Origin: Streptomyces sp. NRRL S-350
Lineage (GTDB): Bacteria > Actinomycetota > Actinomycetes > Streptomycetales > Streptomycetaceae
Direction: 5' to 3'
Length of the DNA stretch: 64,000 bases
Assembly: GCF_000719705.1 (NCBI RefSeq)
Contig: NZ_JOHO01000004.1
Coordinates: 62,001 to 126,000 of the forward strand
Made by a program: the position numbers and the translations under genes. The notes under the pieces were generated by a model, which was given only the letters and a program-made list of their open reading frames with translations, was not told the origin of the DNA and did not search any database. Positions 26,821-34,813 of the stretch are shown piece after piece. Each line of letters starts with the position of its first letter. Position 1 is the first letter of the stretch.

Positions 26821-27957
26821 TCAGCCCTGCGAGCCGGTCTTGCGGCGGCGCAGCACCACCAGGGTGCCGACACCGGCCACCAGGACGGCGGCACCGGCGG
26901 CCGCGATCGCGGTGGTGTCGTCGCCGCCACCGGTCTGGGCCAGGGTCTTGTCGCCGTTGTCCGCGGCGGCCTTGGCCTTGCTGACGCCCGCCGGGGTGAG
27001 CGGCGGCGGGGTGATGACCGGGGTCTCCACCGGGAAGTCGATCGGGCCCGGGGTGTCGCCGCTGCTCTCGCCCGGGGCCGGGGTGGCGGAGGACGAGCCG
27101 GGCGACGGCTCGTTGGTGGGCGGGGTGGTGGGCTTCTCGGTCGTCGGGCCGGTGGGAGACGCGGGGACGGTCGGGGAGGCGGTCGCGGGGACGGTCGGGG
27201 AGGCGCTCCCCGACGGCGAACCGCTCCCGCTCGGGCTCGGCGTGCCCGAGTGGCTCGAGGTGGGGCTGGGGCTCGGCTTGCCCGTGTGGGTCGGGGTGGG
27301 GGTCGGGCTCGGCTTCCCGCCGTGGGCCTTGATGACGAATCCCACGCCGCCGTCGCAGCTGAGGCGGCCGTTGTCGACCGGCTGGTGGCTGGTGTCGTCG
27401 AGCTGGGCGGAGAAGACCACCGGGATGACGCCGGCCCGGCCGAGCGGGGAGTCGTCGGCGAAGGAGGCCCGGACCTTGATCGCGTAGTTGGTGCCGCGGT
27501 TCACCACGTGCAGGTCATCGTCGACCGGGTTGCCGGCCGCGTCGAGGGTGCCGAGCATCAGCAGGACCGAGCTGTTCTTCTCACCGCTCTGGTCGGGCGC
27601 GACCACTGCGGTCTGCCACTGGCCGCCGGGCAGCTGGAACTGGACCTTGAGGTCCTTCGCCTGCAGCGAGCCCGCCTTGTTCCTGAACTTGAGCAGCGGG
27701 ATGAAGACGAAGTCGTGCTTGGTGCTGTTGTCGATCCTGAAGGTGAACTCGCGGGCGTCGCCGCCGGCGATGAACGTGCCGGGCACGCCGTTCAGCGAGA
27801 GGTCGAGGCTCGCGTGCGACGCCTTGTCGGCCGACGGCGCGACGGCGGACGGGGAGCCGGTGGTGCCGACGGCCATGGCGCCCTGGGCGCCGGCCAGCAC
27901 GAGCGAGGACGCGAGCGCGGCGGCGCCGGCAAGGGCAAGACTGCGACGTATGGACAA
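26821..27957 (-). CDS. Cell-wall-anchored surface protein with LAQTG sortase signal
   Basis: 378 residues. A signal peptide (SIRRSLALAGAAALASSLVL, cleaved after an AMA-type site), then a beta-rich domain of about 180 residues (REFTFRIDNSTKHDFVFIP; NYAIKVRASFADDSPLGRAG), then about 100 residues of Pro/Ser/Thr linker. The C terminus is LAQTGG, a hydrophobic helix and RRRK. LAXTG is the class E sortase motif of streptomycetes. The start is TTG 27957, with GAGG 5 bases upstream; no ATG or GTG fits the signal peptide frame. The exposed domain is of unknown function. Confidence 0.85.
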   Translation of the reverse strand: MSIRRSLALAGAAALASSLVLAGAQGAMAVGTTGSPSAVAPSADKASHASLDLSLNGVPGTFIAGGDAREFTFRIDNSTKHDFVFIPLLKFRNKAGSLQAKDLKVQFQLPGGQWQTAVVAPDQSGEKNSSVLLMLGTLDAAGNPVDDDLHVVNRGTNYAIKVRASFADDSPLGRAGVIPVVFSAQLDDTSHQPVDNGRLSCDGGVGFVIKAHGGKPSPTPTPTHTGKPSPSPTSSHSGTPSPSGSGSPSGSASPTVPATASPTVPASPTGPTTEKPTTPPTNEPSPGSSSATPAPGESSGDTPGPIDFPVETPVITPPPLTPAGVSKAKAAADNGDKTLAQTGGGDDTTAIAAAGAAVLVAGVGTLVVLRRRKTGSQG

Positions 27958-28150
27958 GGAGACCTCACGGAAGTTTCCGGGCGAGGCCCGGGCGCGAGAG
28001 GGCGGCCGCAGACGCCGCGAACCCCCCGCGAAGCTGAAAGTCCGACGGAGAGTACCGAACGATCGAGCCGGTCCGGAAGGCGGGTGCCGCACTGGGACGG
28101 GGCCTCGGAACCGGACCGTCCGAATAGTCCAACTCTGTGCAGTTGCAAGG

Positions 28151-28170
28151 CTTTTGTGCTTTGCCAAAAG
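28151..28170 (-). terminator. A/T-rich hairpin downstream of the reductase gene
   Basis: CTTTTG/CAAAAG arms around an 8-base loop, an unusual A/T-rich hairpin in this GC-rich DNA. It is positioned past the end of the minus-strand reductase gene and could end its transcript. Confidence 0.4.
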
Positions 28171-28178
28171 ATGACCCG

Positions 28179-28276
28179 CAGGTGACGGGTACACGCCCGC
28201 CGACGGCCGCGTCGCAGCAGGTGACGGGTACACGCCCGCCGGTGGCCGTGTCGCAGCAGGTGACGGGTACACGACC
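28179..28276. repeat. 39-bp direct repeat, 2.5 copies
   Basis: Copies begin at 28179, 28218 and 28257 with caggtgacgggtacacg; the first two are nearly identical over 39 bp. The array ends 37 bp before the stop codon of the reductase gene. Confidence 0.85.
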
Positions 28277-28313
28277 CCCGGCGGCGGACCCCGGCGACCG
28301 CCCCGCGCGGGAC

Positions 28314-28964
28314 TCAGTCGGCGAAGAAGGACTTGGCCGCGATCAGCGCCCGCTCGTCGCGCAGGACGTCCCCCGGGCGGGTGCCGTTGCCCAGCAGCGC
28401 ACCGCCCCAGCGCATCCCCATGTACTCGGCGGTCAGCCGGAGCGTGCCGATCAGCGGCTCGGCCTTGTCCTCGCCGTCGGCCAGGGCGGTGACACCCCAG
28501 AGCGTGCCGCCGCGCATCCCGGCGAGGAAGTCCACCCCGGGCGCCCGGAACCACCCGGACCAGTAGTCGAGGTAGAGCTTGGCGCTGGTCGGCAGCGAGT
28601 ACCAGTAGAGCGGCGCGACGAACACCAGGTCCGTGGCGGCCAGGGTGGCGTCCAGCAGGGTCCGTTCGTGGCCGACCGGCTCGGGGGAGCGGCCGTCACC
28701 GGTGTGCCGCAGGTCCTGGAAGGGCGGCAGCGGGTGATCGTCCAGCCGCAGCCAGCGCTGCTCCGCCCCGGCCGGCAGGCTCGACTCGGCGGCCAGCCGG
28801 GCGAGCTGCACGGAGTTGCCGTCGACACGCGCGCTGGAGTCGAGGAACAGGAACCGACGTGGCGCCCCGGCACCGGACGGCTCCTGGGAGGGCCGGGCGG
28901 AGGGTCGGACGGAGGGCTCGGCGGACGGCTCAGCAGACGGCTGGTCGGACGGCTGATCGGACAT
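28314..28964 (-). CDS. NAD(P)H-dependent flavodoxin-fold oxidoreductase
   Basis: 216 residues. The first 35 residues are a run of PSxxPS/EPS repeats. A flavodoxin-like domain follows: RFLFLDSSARVDGNSVQLAR (FMN phosphate loop), DLVFVAPLYWYSLPTSAKLY (the YWYSLP active-site loop), and GTLWGVTALADG. It fits the NADPH-dependent FMN reductase/quinone reductase family. The physiological substrate is unknown. ATG 28964 has GGGAG 6 bases upstream. The next minus-strand gene upstream is 88 bp away. Confidence 0.85.
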   Translation of the reverse strand: MSDQPSDQPSAEPSAEPSVRPSARPSQEPSGAGAPRRFLFLDSSARVDGNSVQLARLAAESSLPAGAEQRWLRLDDHPLPPFQDLRHTGDGRSPEPVGHERTLLDATLAATDLVFVAPLYWYSLPTSAKLYLDYWSGWFRAPGVDFLAGMRGGTLWGVTALADGEDKAEPLIGTLRLTAEYMGMRWGGALLGNGTRPGDVLRDERALIAAKSFFAD

Positions 28965-29052
28965 CGGAACTCCCCCGGTCGGATGCTGCACGGTCGGACG
29001 TGCGAGCAGCCGCCGCGCGCCGGTTATTCCACGCCCGCGCCCCCGCCCGGGC

Positions 29053-29937
29053 TCACTCCGGCAGCCCGGCCCGACGACGGGCGACGGCAGCGACCGCCGC
29101 CCAGTCCTTGTCCTCGTCGCCGTGGGCCAGCGCGTCCAGGAAGGCGTCCCGCAGGACGCTGCCGAACGGCAGCGGGACGTGGCGCGCGGCCCCCGCCTCC
29201 AACGCGAGGCCGACGTCCTTGAGCCCGAGCGGCAGCCGGAACCCGGCCGGCTCGTAGCGGCGCTCGGCCACCATCGCGCCGTAACCCGAATAGACCGGCC
29301 CGGGGAAGAGCGTGCCGGTGAGCATCTCGATCAGATCGCTCGGCCGGACCCCGTTGGCATCGGCCAGGCTGCACGCCTCGGCCATCGACTCGATCGCGCA
29401 CGCCAACAGGAAGTTGGCGCTGATCTTCGCGGTGTTGGCCTGCCGGGGGCTCTCGCCGAAGTGCCAGGTGCGCTCGCCCATCGCGGTGAACAGCGGCTCG
29501 GCCCTCACCAGCAGGTCCGCCGGGCCGGCGGCCAGGATGTTCAGCCGGCCCTCCGCCGCGACCGGCGGCCGGCCGAGGACGGGCGCGGCGACGTAGCCGA
29601 TGCCGTACTCGGCGTGCAGCGCCTCGGCCCGCTCGGCGAGGCCGAGCGAGACGGTGGCCATGTTGACGTGCAGCGTCGCCTTGGCGCCGGCCAGCAGGGC
29701 GGGGTCGAGCAGCAGCCGTTCGACCGCCTCGTCGTTGGCGAGCATGGAGACCACCGTGTCGGCGGCGAACACCTCGGCGAGCGAATCGGCCGCCTCCGCG
29801 CCCTCGTCCGCCATGGCCGCCACCGGCCCGGACGACCGGTTCCAGACCCGTACGGCGTGACCGGCCCGCAGCAGGCTCCCCGCCATGCCCCGGCCCATCG
29901 CACCCAGCCCCACGAAGCCGACCGTCGTCCCGGTCAT
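29053..29937 (-). CDS. 3-hydroxyisobutyrate dehydrogenase-family NAD(P) oxidoreductase
   Basis: 294 residues, beta-hydroxyacid dehydrogenase family. The N-terminal Rossmann motif is VGFVGLGAMGRGMAGSLLRA GHAVRVWNR. DTVVSMLANDEAVERLLLDP and the second-domain helix GESPRQANTAKISANFLLAC follow; the latter carries the catalytic Lys in the NTAKISANF position. Members oxidise 3-hydroxyisobutyrate, tartronate semialdehyde or related acids, and some are imine reductases; the substrate cannot be assigned. ATG 29937 has GGGAG 7 bases upstream. Confidence 0.88.
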   Translation of the reverse strand: MTGTTVGFVGLGAMGRGMAGSLLRAGHAVRVWNRSSGPVAAMADEGAEAADSLAEVFAADTVVSMLANDEAVERLLLDPALLAGAKATLHVNMATVSLGLAERAEALHAEYGIGYVAAPVLGRPPVAAEGRLNILAAGPADLLVRAEPLFTAMGERTWHFGESPRQANTAKISANFLLACAIESMAEACSLADANGVRPSDLIEMLTGTLFPGPVYSGYGAMVAERRYEPAGFRLPLGLKDVGLALEAGAARHVPLPFGSVLRDAFLDALAHGDEDKDWAAVAAVARRRAGLPE

Positions 29938-30083
29938 CCGCACACTCCCGTCGTCGTTGCCGCCCACCTGCGGGCGACTGTACGACAGGAGCCGGGCCGG
30001 GCGACGCCTCCTGGGGCTCCCCCTGCCCGGCTACCGTTCGCGCTGGTCGGCCCGGCGCTGGTCGGCCCGGCGCGCTGGTCGGC

Positions 30084-30509
30084 TCAGGCGCAGGCGCGCG
30101 CCGGCATCCGGGTGCGGTGCGCGGCGGCCCCGCGCTCCAGCTCGGCGACCACGCGGCTGCGCAACAGCTCGTACTGCGCCTGCAGCCGGCCGGGGCGGGC
30201 CGGGCGGGCGACCGGGCGGGCGGGGCCGATCAGCTCGTCGGGCCCGAACTGCTCACGGGTGAGATCGATCTCGAAGCCGGTGGCGAAGCGGTTCCACCAG
30301 TGGAGGTCCGTCCGGACCCCGTCGACGTGCACCTCGCCCATCATCAGGTCGCCGCCGAGCAGGTCGTGCACCACCATCGCGGTCACTCCGCACTGGCCGC
30401 GGGCGGGATTGTCGGGACGCCAGTGGGCCAGATCCTCGGGCGCACAGGTGTCGACACCCCAGGAGGAGCGGATCGCACGTTCGATGTCGTTGAGGGTCCA
30501 CGCCGTCAT
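30084..30509 (-). CDS. YunG-like family protein
   Basis: 141 residues of the small bacterial family typified by B. subtilis YunG, function unknown. Recognisable parts are TLNDIERAIRSSWGVDTC, NPARGQCGVTAMVVHDLLGG (a conserved Cys in a papain-like-looking GQC context), MGEVHVDG, HWWNRFATG and EIDLTREQF. The GQCG/HWWN/DLT pattern could form a Cys-His-Asp set like that of a cysteine protease-like fold; this is inference. ATG 30509 lacks a clear ribosome binding site and may be leaderless. Confidence 0.8.
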   Translation of the reverse strand: MTAWTLNDIERAIRSSWGVDTCAPEDLAHWRPDNPARGQCGVTAMVVHDLLGGDLMMGEVHVDGVRTDLHWWNRFATGFEIDLTREQFGPDELIGPARPVARPARPGRLQAQYELLRSRVVAELERGAAAHRTRMPARACA

Positions 30510-30694
30510 ATCGGGAAGCCTGCCACGCGGCACTGACAGCGGCACCGGCTTTTCGAAGGGTCATCCCGTGTTCTGCGACAGCCCTCCCGGCGTTCACCCG
30601 AACGAGTCAATGACCCGGCCGGTCGGCCCTCCCACCGCGGTGCCCCATCGGCGGGGTGGGCCGGCCCGTCCGGGCGACCGGGCAGGGGCGGCCG

Positions 30695-31288
30695 TCACTT
30701 GGACAGCGCGGCGACACCCGCCTGCGCGAACTGCTCGTCCAGGTCGCCGCTCGGCGCGCCCGCGACGCCGACGGCCGCGACCGGAGCGCCCTTGGACTGC
30801 ACCGGGGCGCCCCCGGCCAGGAACAGCGTGCCCGGGATGTCCTTCAGGTTCGGGGCCTGGGCCAGCCGCTTGGCCAGCTCCGAGGTCGGCGCGTTCCAGG
30901 AGACCGCGGTGAACGCCTTGCGCTCGGCCGACTCCGGGGCCTGCGGGCCGGAGCCGTCGCCCTTCAGCAGCACCCGGGTGACGCCGTCGCGGTCGACGAC
31001 CGCGACCGAGACGTGCTGGCCGGCCTTGTCCGCCGCGTCCAGGGCGGCCTGGGCGGCGCGGGTGGCGGCGTCGATGGTCAGGCCGCTGCTCTGGGCGAGG
31101 TTCTTGTTCTGGGTGTCGGCCTTCACCGCGGCCGGGGTGGCCGGGGCCGCGGCCGGGGCTGCGGCCGCGGTGGCCGGGGTCTCGGAGGTCTCGGCGCTCG
31201 CCGAGACGGCGCCCACGGTGGCGGCGGCGAGCGCGGCGACGGCGACGGTGCCGGTCAGCACCCGGGTGCGCACGGAGGTCTTCTTCAT
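30695..31288 (-). CDS. hbpS: Secreted heme-binding protein, HbpS-like
   Basis: 197 residues. A basic N terminus and signal segment (KKTSVRTRVLTGTVAVAALA, AAA/ASA cleavage region) and an Ala/Pro linker lead to a GlcG/HbpS domain: LTIDAATRAAQAALDAADKA, VSVAVVDRDGVTRVLLKGDG, then IPGTLFLAGGAPVQSKGAPV and SGDLDEQFAQAG. In S. reticuli, HbpS is an extracellular heme-binding octamer that keeps the SenS sensor kinase in check under redox stress. The adjacent divergent kinase/regulator pair supports that role here. ATG 31288 has GAGGAG 8 bases upstream. Confidence 0.88.
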   Translation of the reverse strand: MKKTSVRTRVLTGTVAVAALAAATVGAVSASAETSETPATAAAAPAAAPATPAAVKADTQNKNLAQSSGLTIDAATRAAQAALDAADKAGQHVSVAVVDRDGVTRVLLKGDGSGPQAPESAERKAFTAVSWNAPTSELAKRLAQAPNLKDIPGTLFLAGGAPVQSKGAPVAAVGVAGAPSGDLDEQFAQAGVAALSK

Positions 31289-31661
31289 GGTCCAGCTCCT
31301 CAGCGGGTCTGCGGGGTGGTGCGGAGGGATCGGGGTCCGCCGGGTCGGGGACGCCCGGCGGCGTGCTTCGATCCTCCGGCCGGGGACGGGGCCGCCACAT
31401 CGACGGTCCGGGGCGAGCGTCCGGGCATGATGGAGGACGGCGGCGTCAACCGATCGGCTGATGCGGCACCGGGACGGACGGGTCACCATCGAGGGATCGG
31501 TGCAGGCCAGCACGGATCACCGCGCATCCGCGCTGATCGGCCCGCATGGGCCTGCATCGGCGCTGACCAGCGCACATCGGCCCGCATCGACGCTGGTCGA
31601 CGTGCATCGGGCTGCATCGCTGACCGGCCGCCACGCACCGCCGTTCGACCAGGAGCCACCC
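31289..31661. other. hbpS-senS divergent intergenic region
   Basis: About 370 bp without a gene. The right third is the 30-bp repeat array; the left part is GC-rich and must contain the hbpS promoter, which I cannot place. An in-frame extension of senS back to 31461 would translate the repeats and is not favoured. Confidence 0.5.
31524..31629 (+). promoter_or_regulatory. 30-bp tandem repeats between hbpS and senS
   Basis: Three full imperfect 30-bp units (31524, 31554, 31584) and half a fourth (31614-31629). Each begins GCATC and contains a variant of CGCTGATCGGCC, then a second GCATSGG or ACATCGG. They fill the divergent promoter space just upstream of the senS ribosome binding site and are candidate SenR binding sites. 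Confidence 0.6.
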
Positions 31662-32954
31662 GTGCAGCAGTCCAGCCCCGCCGCAGGCCGTCCCGGCACC
31701 GCCGGCCGGGACGCCGGGAACCCGGACGCGGGCCGGCTCGCGCTCCTGCTGGACTCCGCCTTCGTGGTGCTGCTCGCCGCCGCGCTCAACCGCTACCTCA
31801 CCCACCACTCCGGCAGTTCGCAGGCCCCCTGGGTGGTCGGCCTGAGCGCCGCCCTCGCCGTCACCCAGCCGGCCGCCTCCTGGCTCGACCACCGTCGCCC
31901 GCCCGCATCGGACCGGCGGCGCCGGTGGCCGTCCGCGCTGGTGGTCACGCTCTGGGTGGTCCTGGTGCTGCTCGCGCCGAGCTTCGCCTGGTGCGCCGTC
32001 CCGCTGATCTACACGGTGCTGCGGGCGCTGCCCGCGAGGGCGGCGATCCCGCTGGTGGCCGCCCTGACCCTGCTCGTGGTGATCGCGGAGATCCGGCTGC
32101 CCGGCGGGGCGGACGCCACGCTCGTGCTGCTGCCGCCCGCGGTGGCCGCGCTCGCCACCGGGGTCTTCCTCTTCATGACCCGGCAGGCCGCCCGGCAGCG
32201 CGAGCTGATCACCGACCTGGTCCGCACCCGCCGGGAACTCGCCGCCACCGAACGGCGGGAAGGCACCCTGGCCGAGCGCGAACGGCTGGCGATGGAGATC
32301 CACGACACCCTGGCGCAGGGCCTGTCCAGCCAGCAGATGCTGCTGCAGGCCGCCGAACGCACCTGGGACACCGATCCGGCGACCGCCCGCACCCACGTCC
32401 GGACCGCCGCCGGGGTGGCCGCCCGGAACCTGGCCGAGGCCCGCCGCTTCGTCCACGACCTCGCGCCCGCCGAACTCGCCGACGGCCGGGCGCTCGACCA
32501 GGCGCTGCGGGCGCTGGCCGGTCGGGAGTCCGCCGAGAGCGGGCTGCCGGTCCGCTTCCACCTCGACGGCACGCCCGTACCGCTGCCCGCCGCCGCACAG
32601 TCCGCGCTGCTGCGGATCGCGCAGGGCGCGCTGGCCAACGTCCGCGAGCACGCCGGAGCGACGACCGCGGCGATCACGCTGTCCTACCTCGGCGACCAGG
32701 CCGTCCTGGACGTCGCCGATGACGGGCAGGGCTTCGACCCGGGCGCCACGGGCACCGGGAACGGCCGTGGCGGTGACGGCGGGGGCGCCGCGGGCCCCGG
32801 AAACGGCGGTGGCGGCGGGGTCAGGGGCGACCGCGGGTACGGACTGCCCGCGATGCGCGCCCGGCTGCGGCAGTTGGGTGGCACGCTGACCGTGGAGAGC
32901 ACCCCCGGCGAGGGCACCGTCGTCTCCGCCGCGATCCCCCTGGAGCACCGATGA
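31662..32954 (+). CDS. senS: Sensor histidine kinase, SenS-like
   Basis: 430 residues. Five membrane segments lie in the first 190 residues (for example LALLLDSAFVVLLAAAL and WPSALVVTLWVVLVLLAPSF), followed by a HisKA_3 dimerisation domain with the phospho-acceptor His in LAMEIHDTLAQGLSSQQ and an HATPase domain (LLRIAQGALANVREHA; VADDGQGFDP; RGYGLPAMRARL). A Gly-rich insert sits between the ATP-binding motifs. Five-helix NarL-type kinases next to HbpS form the SenS-SenR system that responds to heme/redox stress. The start GTG 31662 has AGGAG 6 bases upstream. It overlaps senR by 4 bp (ATGA). Confidence 0.88.
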   Translation: MQQSSPAAGRPGTAGRDAGNPDAGRLALLLDSAFVVLLAAALNRYLTHHSGSSQAPWVVGLSAALAVTQPAASWLDHRRPPASDRRRRWPSALVVTLWVVLVLLAPSFAWCAVPLIYTVLRALPARAAIPLVAALTLLVVIAEIRLPGGADATLVLLPPAVAALATGVFLFMTRQAARQRELITDLVRTRRELAATERREGTLAERERLAMEIHDTLAQGLSSQQMLLQAAERTWDTDPATARTHVRTAAGVAARNLAEARRFVHDLAPAELADGRALDQALRALAGRESAESGLPVRFHLDGTPVPLPAAAQSALLRIAQGALANVREHAGATTAAITLSYLGDQAVLDVADDGQGFDPGATGTGNGRGGDGGGAAGPGNGGGGGVRGDRGYGLPAMRARLRQLGGTLTVESTPGEGTVVSAAIPLEHR

Positions 32955-33613
32955 ACACGACGCCCGCCCGGACGACTTCCGCCCGGACGGCTCCCGTGCG
33001 GCTGCTGGTCTGCGACGACCACGCGGTGGTGCGGGCCGGCCTGCTGGCACTGCTCGCCAGCGCGGGCGACATCGAGGTGGTCGGCGAGGCCAGCACCGGC
33101 GACGAGGCCGTCGCCCTGGCCGCCCGGCTGGCGCCGCAGGTCGTCCTGATGGACCTCCAACTCGGCGAGGGCATCGACGGCGTGGAGGCCACCCGGCGGA
33201 TCACCGCCGCCCCCGGCGGACCGCACGTCCTGGTGCTCACCACGTACGACACCGACGCCGACATCACCCGGGCGATCGCCGCGGGCGCCACCGGCTACCT
33301 GCTGAAGGCCGAGCGGCCGGAGGAGCTGTTCTCCGCCGTCCACGCGGCCGCGCAGGGCCGGACGGTGCTCTCGCCGCCGGTCGCCTCAAGGGTGATGGCG
33401 CAGATGCGGGCGCCCGCGCCGCAGCTCACCGAGCGCGAGCAGGACATCCTCGAACAACTGGCACAGGGGCTGGGCAACCGCGAGATCGCTCGGGCGCTGT
33501 TCATCAGCGAGGCGACGGTGAAGACCCATCTCGGGCGGATCTACGACAAGTTGGGCGTGGACACCCGGTCCGGCGCGGTCGCGGTGGCGAAGGAACGCCG
33601 ACTGGTGCGCTGA
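32951..33613 (+). CDS. senR: NarL/LuxR-type response regulator, SenR-like
   Basis: 220 residues. Receiver domain with the acidic pocket in LLVCDDHAVVRAGL, phospho-acceptor Asp in VVLMDLQLGEGIDG, Thr in LVLTTYDTD and Lys in GYLLKAERPEELF. The C-terminal LuxR helix-turn-helix is LTEREQDILEQLAQGLGNRE followed by ISEATVKTHLGRIYDKLGV. Its start overlaps the senS stop, so translation is coupled. The natural targets in the model system are the catalase-peroxidase locus (furS-cpeB) and this locus itself; furS-cpeB is not in the window. Confidence 0.9.
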   Translation: MNTTPARTTSARTAPVRLLVCDDHAVVRAGLLALLASAGDIEVVGEASTGDEAVALAARLAPQVVLMDLQLGEGIDGVEATRRITAAPGGPHVLVLTTYDTDADITRAIAAGATGYLLKAERPEELFSAVHAAAQGRTVLSPPVASRVMAQMRAPAPQLTEREQDILEQLAQGLGNREIARALFISEATVKTHLGRIYDKLGVDTRSGAVAVAKERRLVR

Positions 33614-33654
33614 CTCCGGTCGGCCCCGGCCTGCCGGACGGCCCCCCCGACCAC

Positions 33655-33737
33655 CCGCCTGCCCGCCTGCCCGCCTGCCCGCCTGCCCGCCTGGCCGACT
33701 GGCCGCCTGGCCGCCTGGCCGTCCGTCCGTCCGTCCG
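33655..33737. repeat. 8-bp tandem repeat grading into a 4-bp repeat
   Basis: Units cctgcccg repeat about five times, then variants cctggccg about three times, then tccg several times. It begins about 40 bp past the senR stop. Confidence 0.9.
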
Positions 33738-33954
33738 CCCACTTCAACTGCGCTGGGCGCTCGCACGGTGTCCCTGCGTGCTGCCATGATGTGGGGAATG
33801 TCGGATTCCGGGCGGTGTGGGCGCAGCCCGCACCCCTCCCGGAGCGCACCGTCCGGCCGCCGGACACCCCCAAGGACGCACAAGTGCCTGGTCCAGCGCC
33901 TGTCCGCGAGGCAGCGGCCCTCACCACATTGTGGATGTTTCGTGGATTTCACTA

Positions 33955-33985
33955 TTGACAAACCAACCACGCGGTTTGTTAGCGT
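33955..33985 (+). promoter_or_regulatory. Promoter with overlapping operator-like palindrome
   Basis: A consensus TTGACA (33955-33960) and TAGCGT (33980-33985) are 19 bp apart (TTAGCG at 18 bp is an alternative). A palindrome ACAAACC/GGTTTGT with an 8-base centre (33958-33979) fills the spacer, as in repressor-controlled promoters. No matching gene follows; the unit ends in a hairpin 140 bp later. Confidence 0.6.
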
Positions 33986-34124
33986 GAGGTCAACGACGCC
34001 CCCGGAGGTGGGGGCTCGCCGGGGCCTGTGCGGACCGCTCTCGCCGGAGGGTGTTGCCAGGGGGGAACGGCGGGATTGCCGGGGGGTCGGGGGGAGCGGC
34101 AGCGCCGAAGCCGCGTGACGAGGC

Positions 34125-34160
34125 GGCGTGGAGCGTGTCCGGGGGGACTCGCTCCACGCC
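34125..34160 (+). terminator. Hairpin ending the orphan transcript
   Basis: A perfect 11-bp stem GGCGTGGAGCG/CGCTCCACGCC with a 14-base loop. It lies between the plus-strand promoter at 33955 and the stop of the convergent minus-strand gene at 34220, without a clear T-run. Confidence 0.55.
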
Positions 34161-34219
34161 GACCCGCCCCTTCGGCACGTCGCACGCCGCCGGTACGCCG
34201 CGTTCCGGCACCCCGCTCG

Positions 34220-34813
34220 CTACAGCAGCGCACTCCAGTACGGACAACACACGTACGGCAGAGGCGCCGAGCCGAACACGTCGCCCCCGGGCAGCACCGG
34301 GAGCCGCTCCGACCGGGCCACCCCGGGCGAGCCCGCGGTCAGCCCAGCCTCGCCCAACTCCCCGAAGCAGAGCTCCAGTCGGTAGCCGTCACGGGTGGTC
34401 GCACCGACTCCGGGGCGGTCCCGGCCGGCGTTCAGCGAAGTGATCGTCCAACCGCGCCGCCGCCAGTGCCGCTCCACCGCGCCCACCAGCGCGGGCCGCC
34501 GGGGCAGCGACACGACGGTCAGGAGATCCCGGCCCCGGGTGACGTACCAGAGCAGTTCCGACTCCCACCCCACCGAGCCGCGCCCCGGCTGCGACAGCCG
34601 CGCACCCGCCCGGGGCGCCGCCTCCTGCCAGGCCGGTGCCGGATCCAGGGCGTCCAGGGTGTCCTGGAGCAGCGTCTCGCAGCGCTCGGCGGCCCCGAGT
34701 TGGTCGACCGTCTCCCCGGTCGCAGGTCTCGGCCACCGGACGGACGCGACCGGCGCTCCGCCGGGGCGACCACCCGGGCATCCGACGTTCAGTTCGGCAC
34801 CACCTGACTGCAC
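34220..34813 (-). CDS. Hypothetical protein, actinomycete lipoprotein-like family
   Basis: About 197 residues, not assigned to a named family. The core resembles a set of streptomycete lipoproteins and secreted proteins: CETLLQDTLDALDPAPAW, ELLWYVTRGRDLLTVVSLPR, VERHWRRRGWTITSL, GVGATTRDGYRLELCFGELG and AGLTAGSPGV. No signal peptide or lipobox is found with any start. GTG 34813 has GGAGGG 4 bases upstream and is preferred; an ATG at 34939 would add 42 residues of atypical composition. It ends TAG 60 bp after the convergent hairpin. Confidence 0.6.
   Translation of the reverse strand: MQSGGAELNVGCPGGRPGGAPVASVRWPRPATGETVDQLGAAERCETLLQDTLDALDPAPAWQEAAPRAGARLSQPGRGSVGWESELLWYVTRGRDLLTVVSLPRRPALVGAVERHWRRRGWTITSLNAGRDRPGVGATTRDGYRLELCFGELGEAGLTAGSPGVARSERLPVLPGGDVFGSAPLPYVCCPYWSALL

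Larger units (their letters stand above)
27958..28313. other. Promoter region of the surface protein gene, with repeats
   Basis: No gene is seen. It contains an A/T-rich hairpin (28151-28170) and a 39-bp direct repeat array (28179-28276), both listed separately. Confidence 0.6.
33614..34219. other. Intergenic region with microsatellite and an orphan transcription unit
   Basis: About 600 bp without a convincing gene. It holds an 8-bp repeat tract (33655-33720), a short 4-bp tract (33720-33737), a promoter with operator-like palindrome (33955-33985) and a terminator hairpin (34125-34160), listed separately. The stretch at 33890-33990 is clearly lower in GC than its surroundings. Confidence 0.6.

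Noticed and set aside
33768..34118. A 116-codon frame across the orphan promoter
   Set aside because: It would start upstream of the -35/-10 pair and run through it; its composition is not protein-like.
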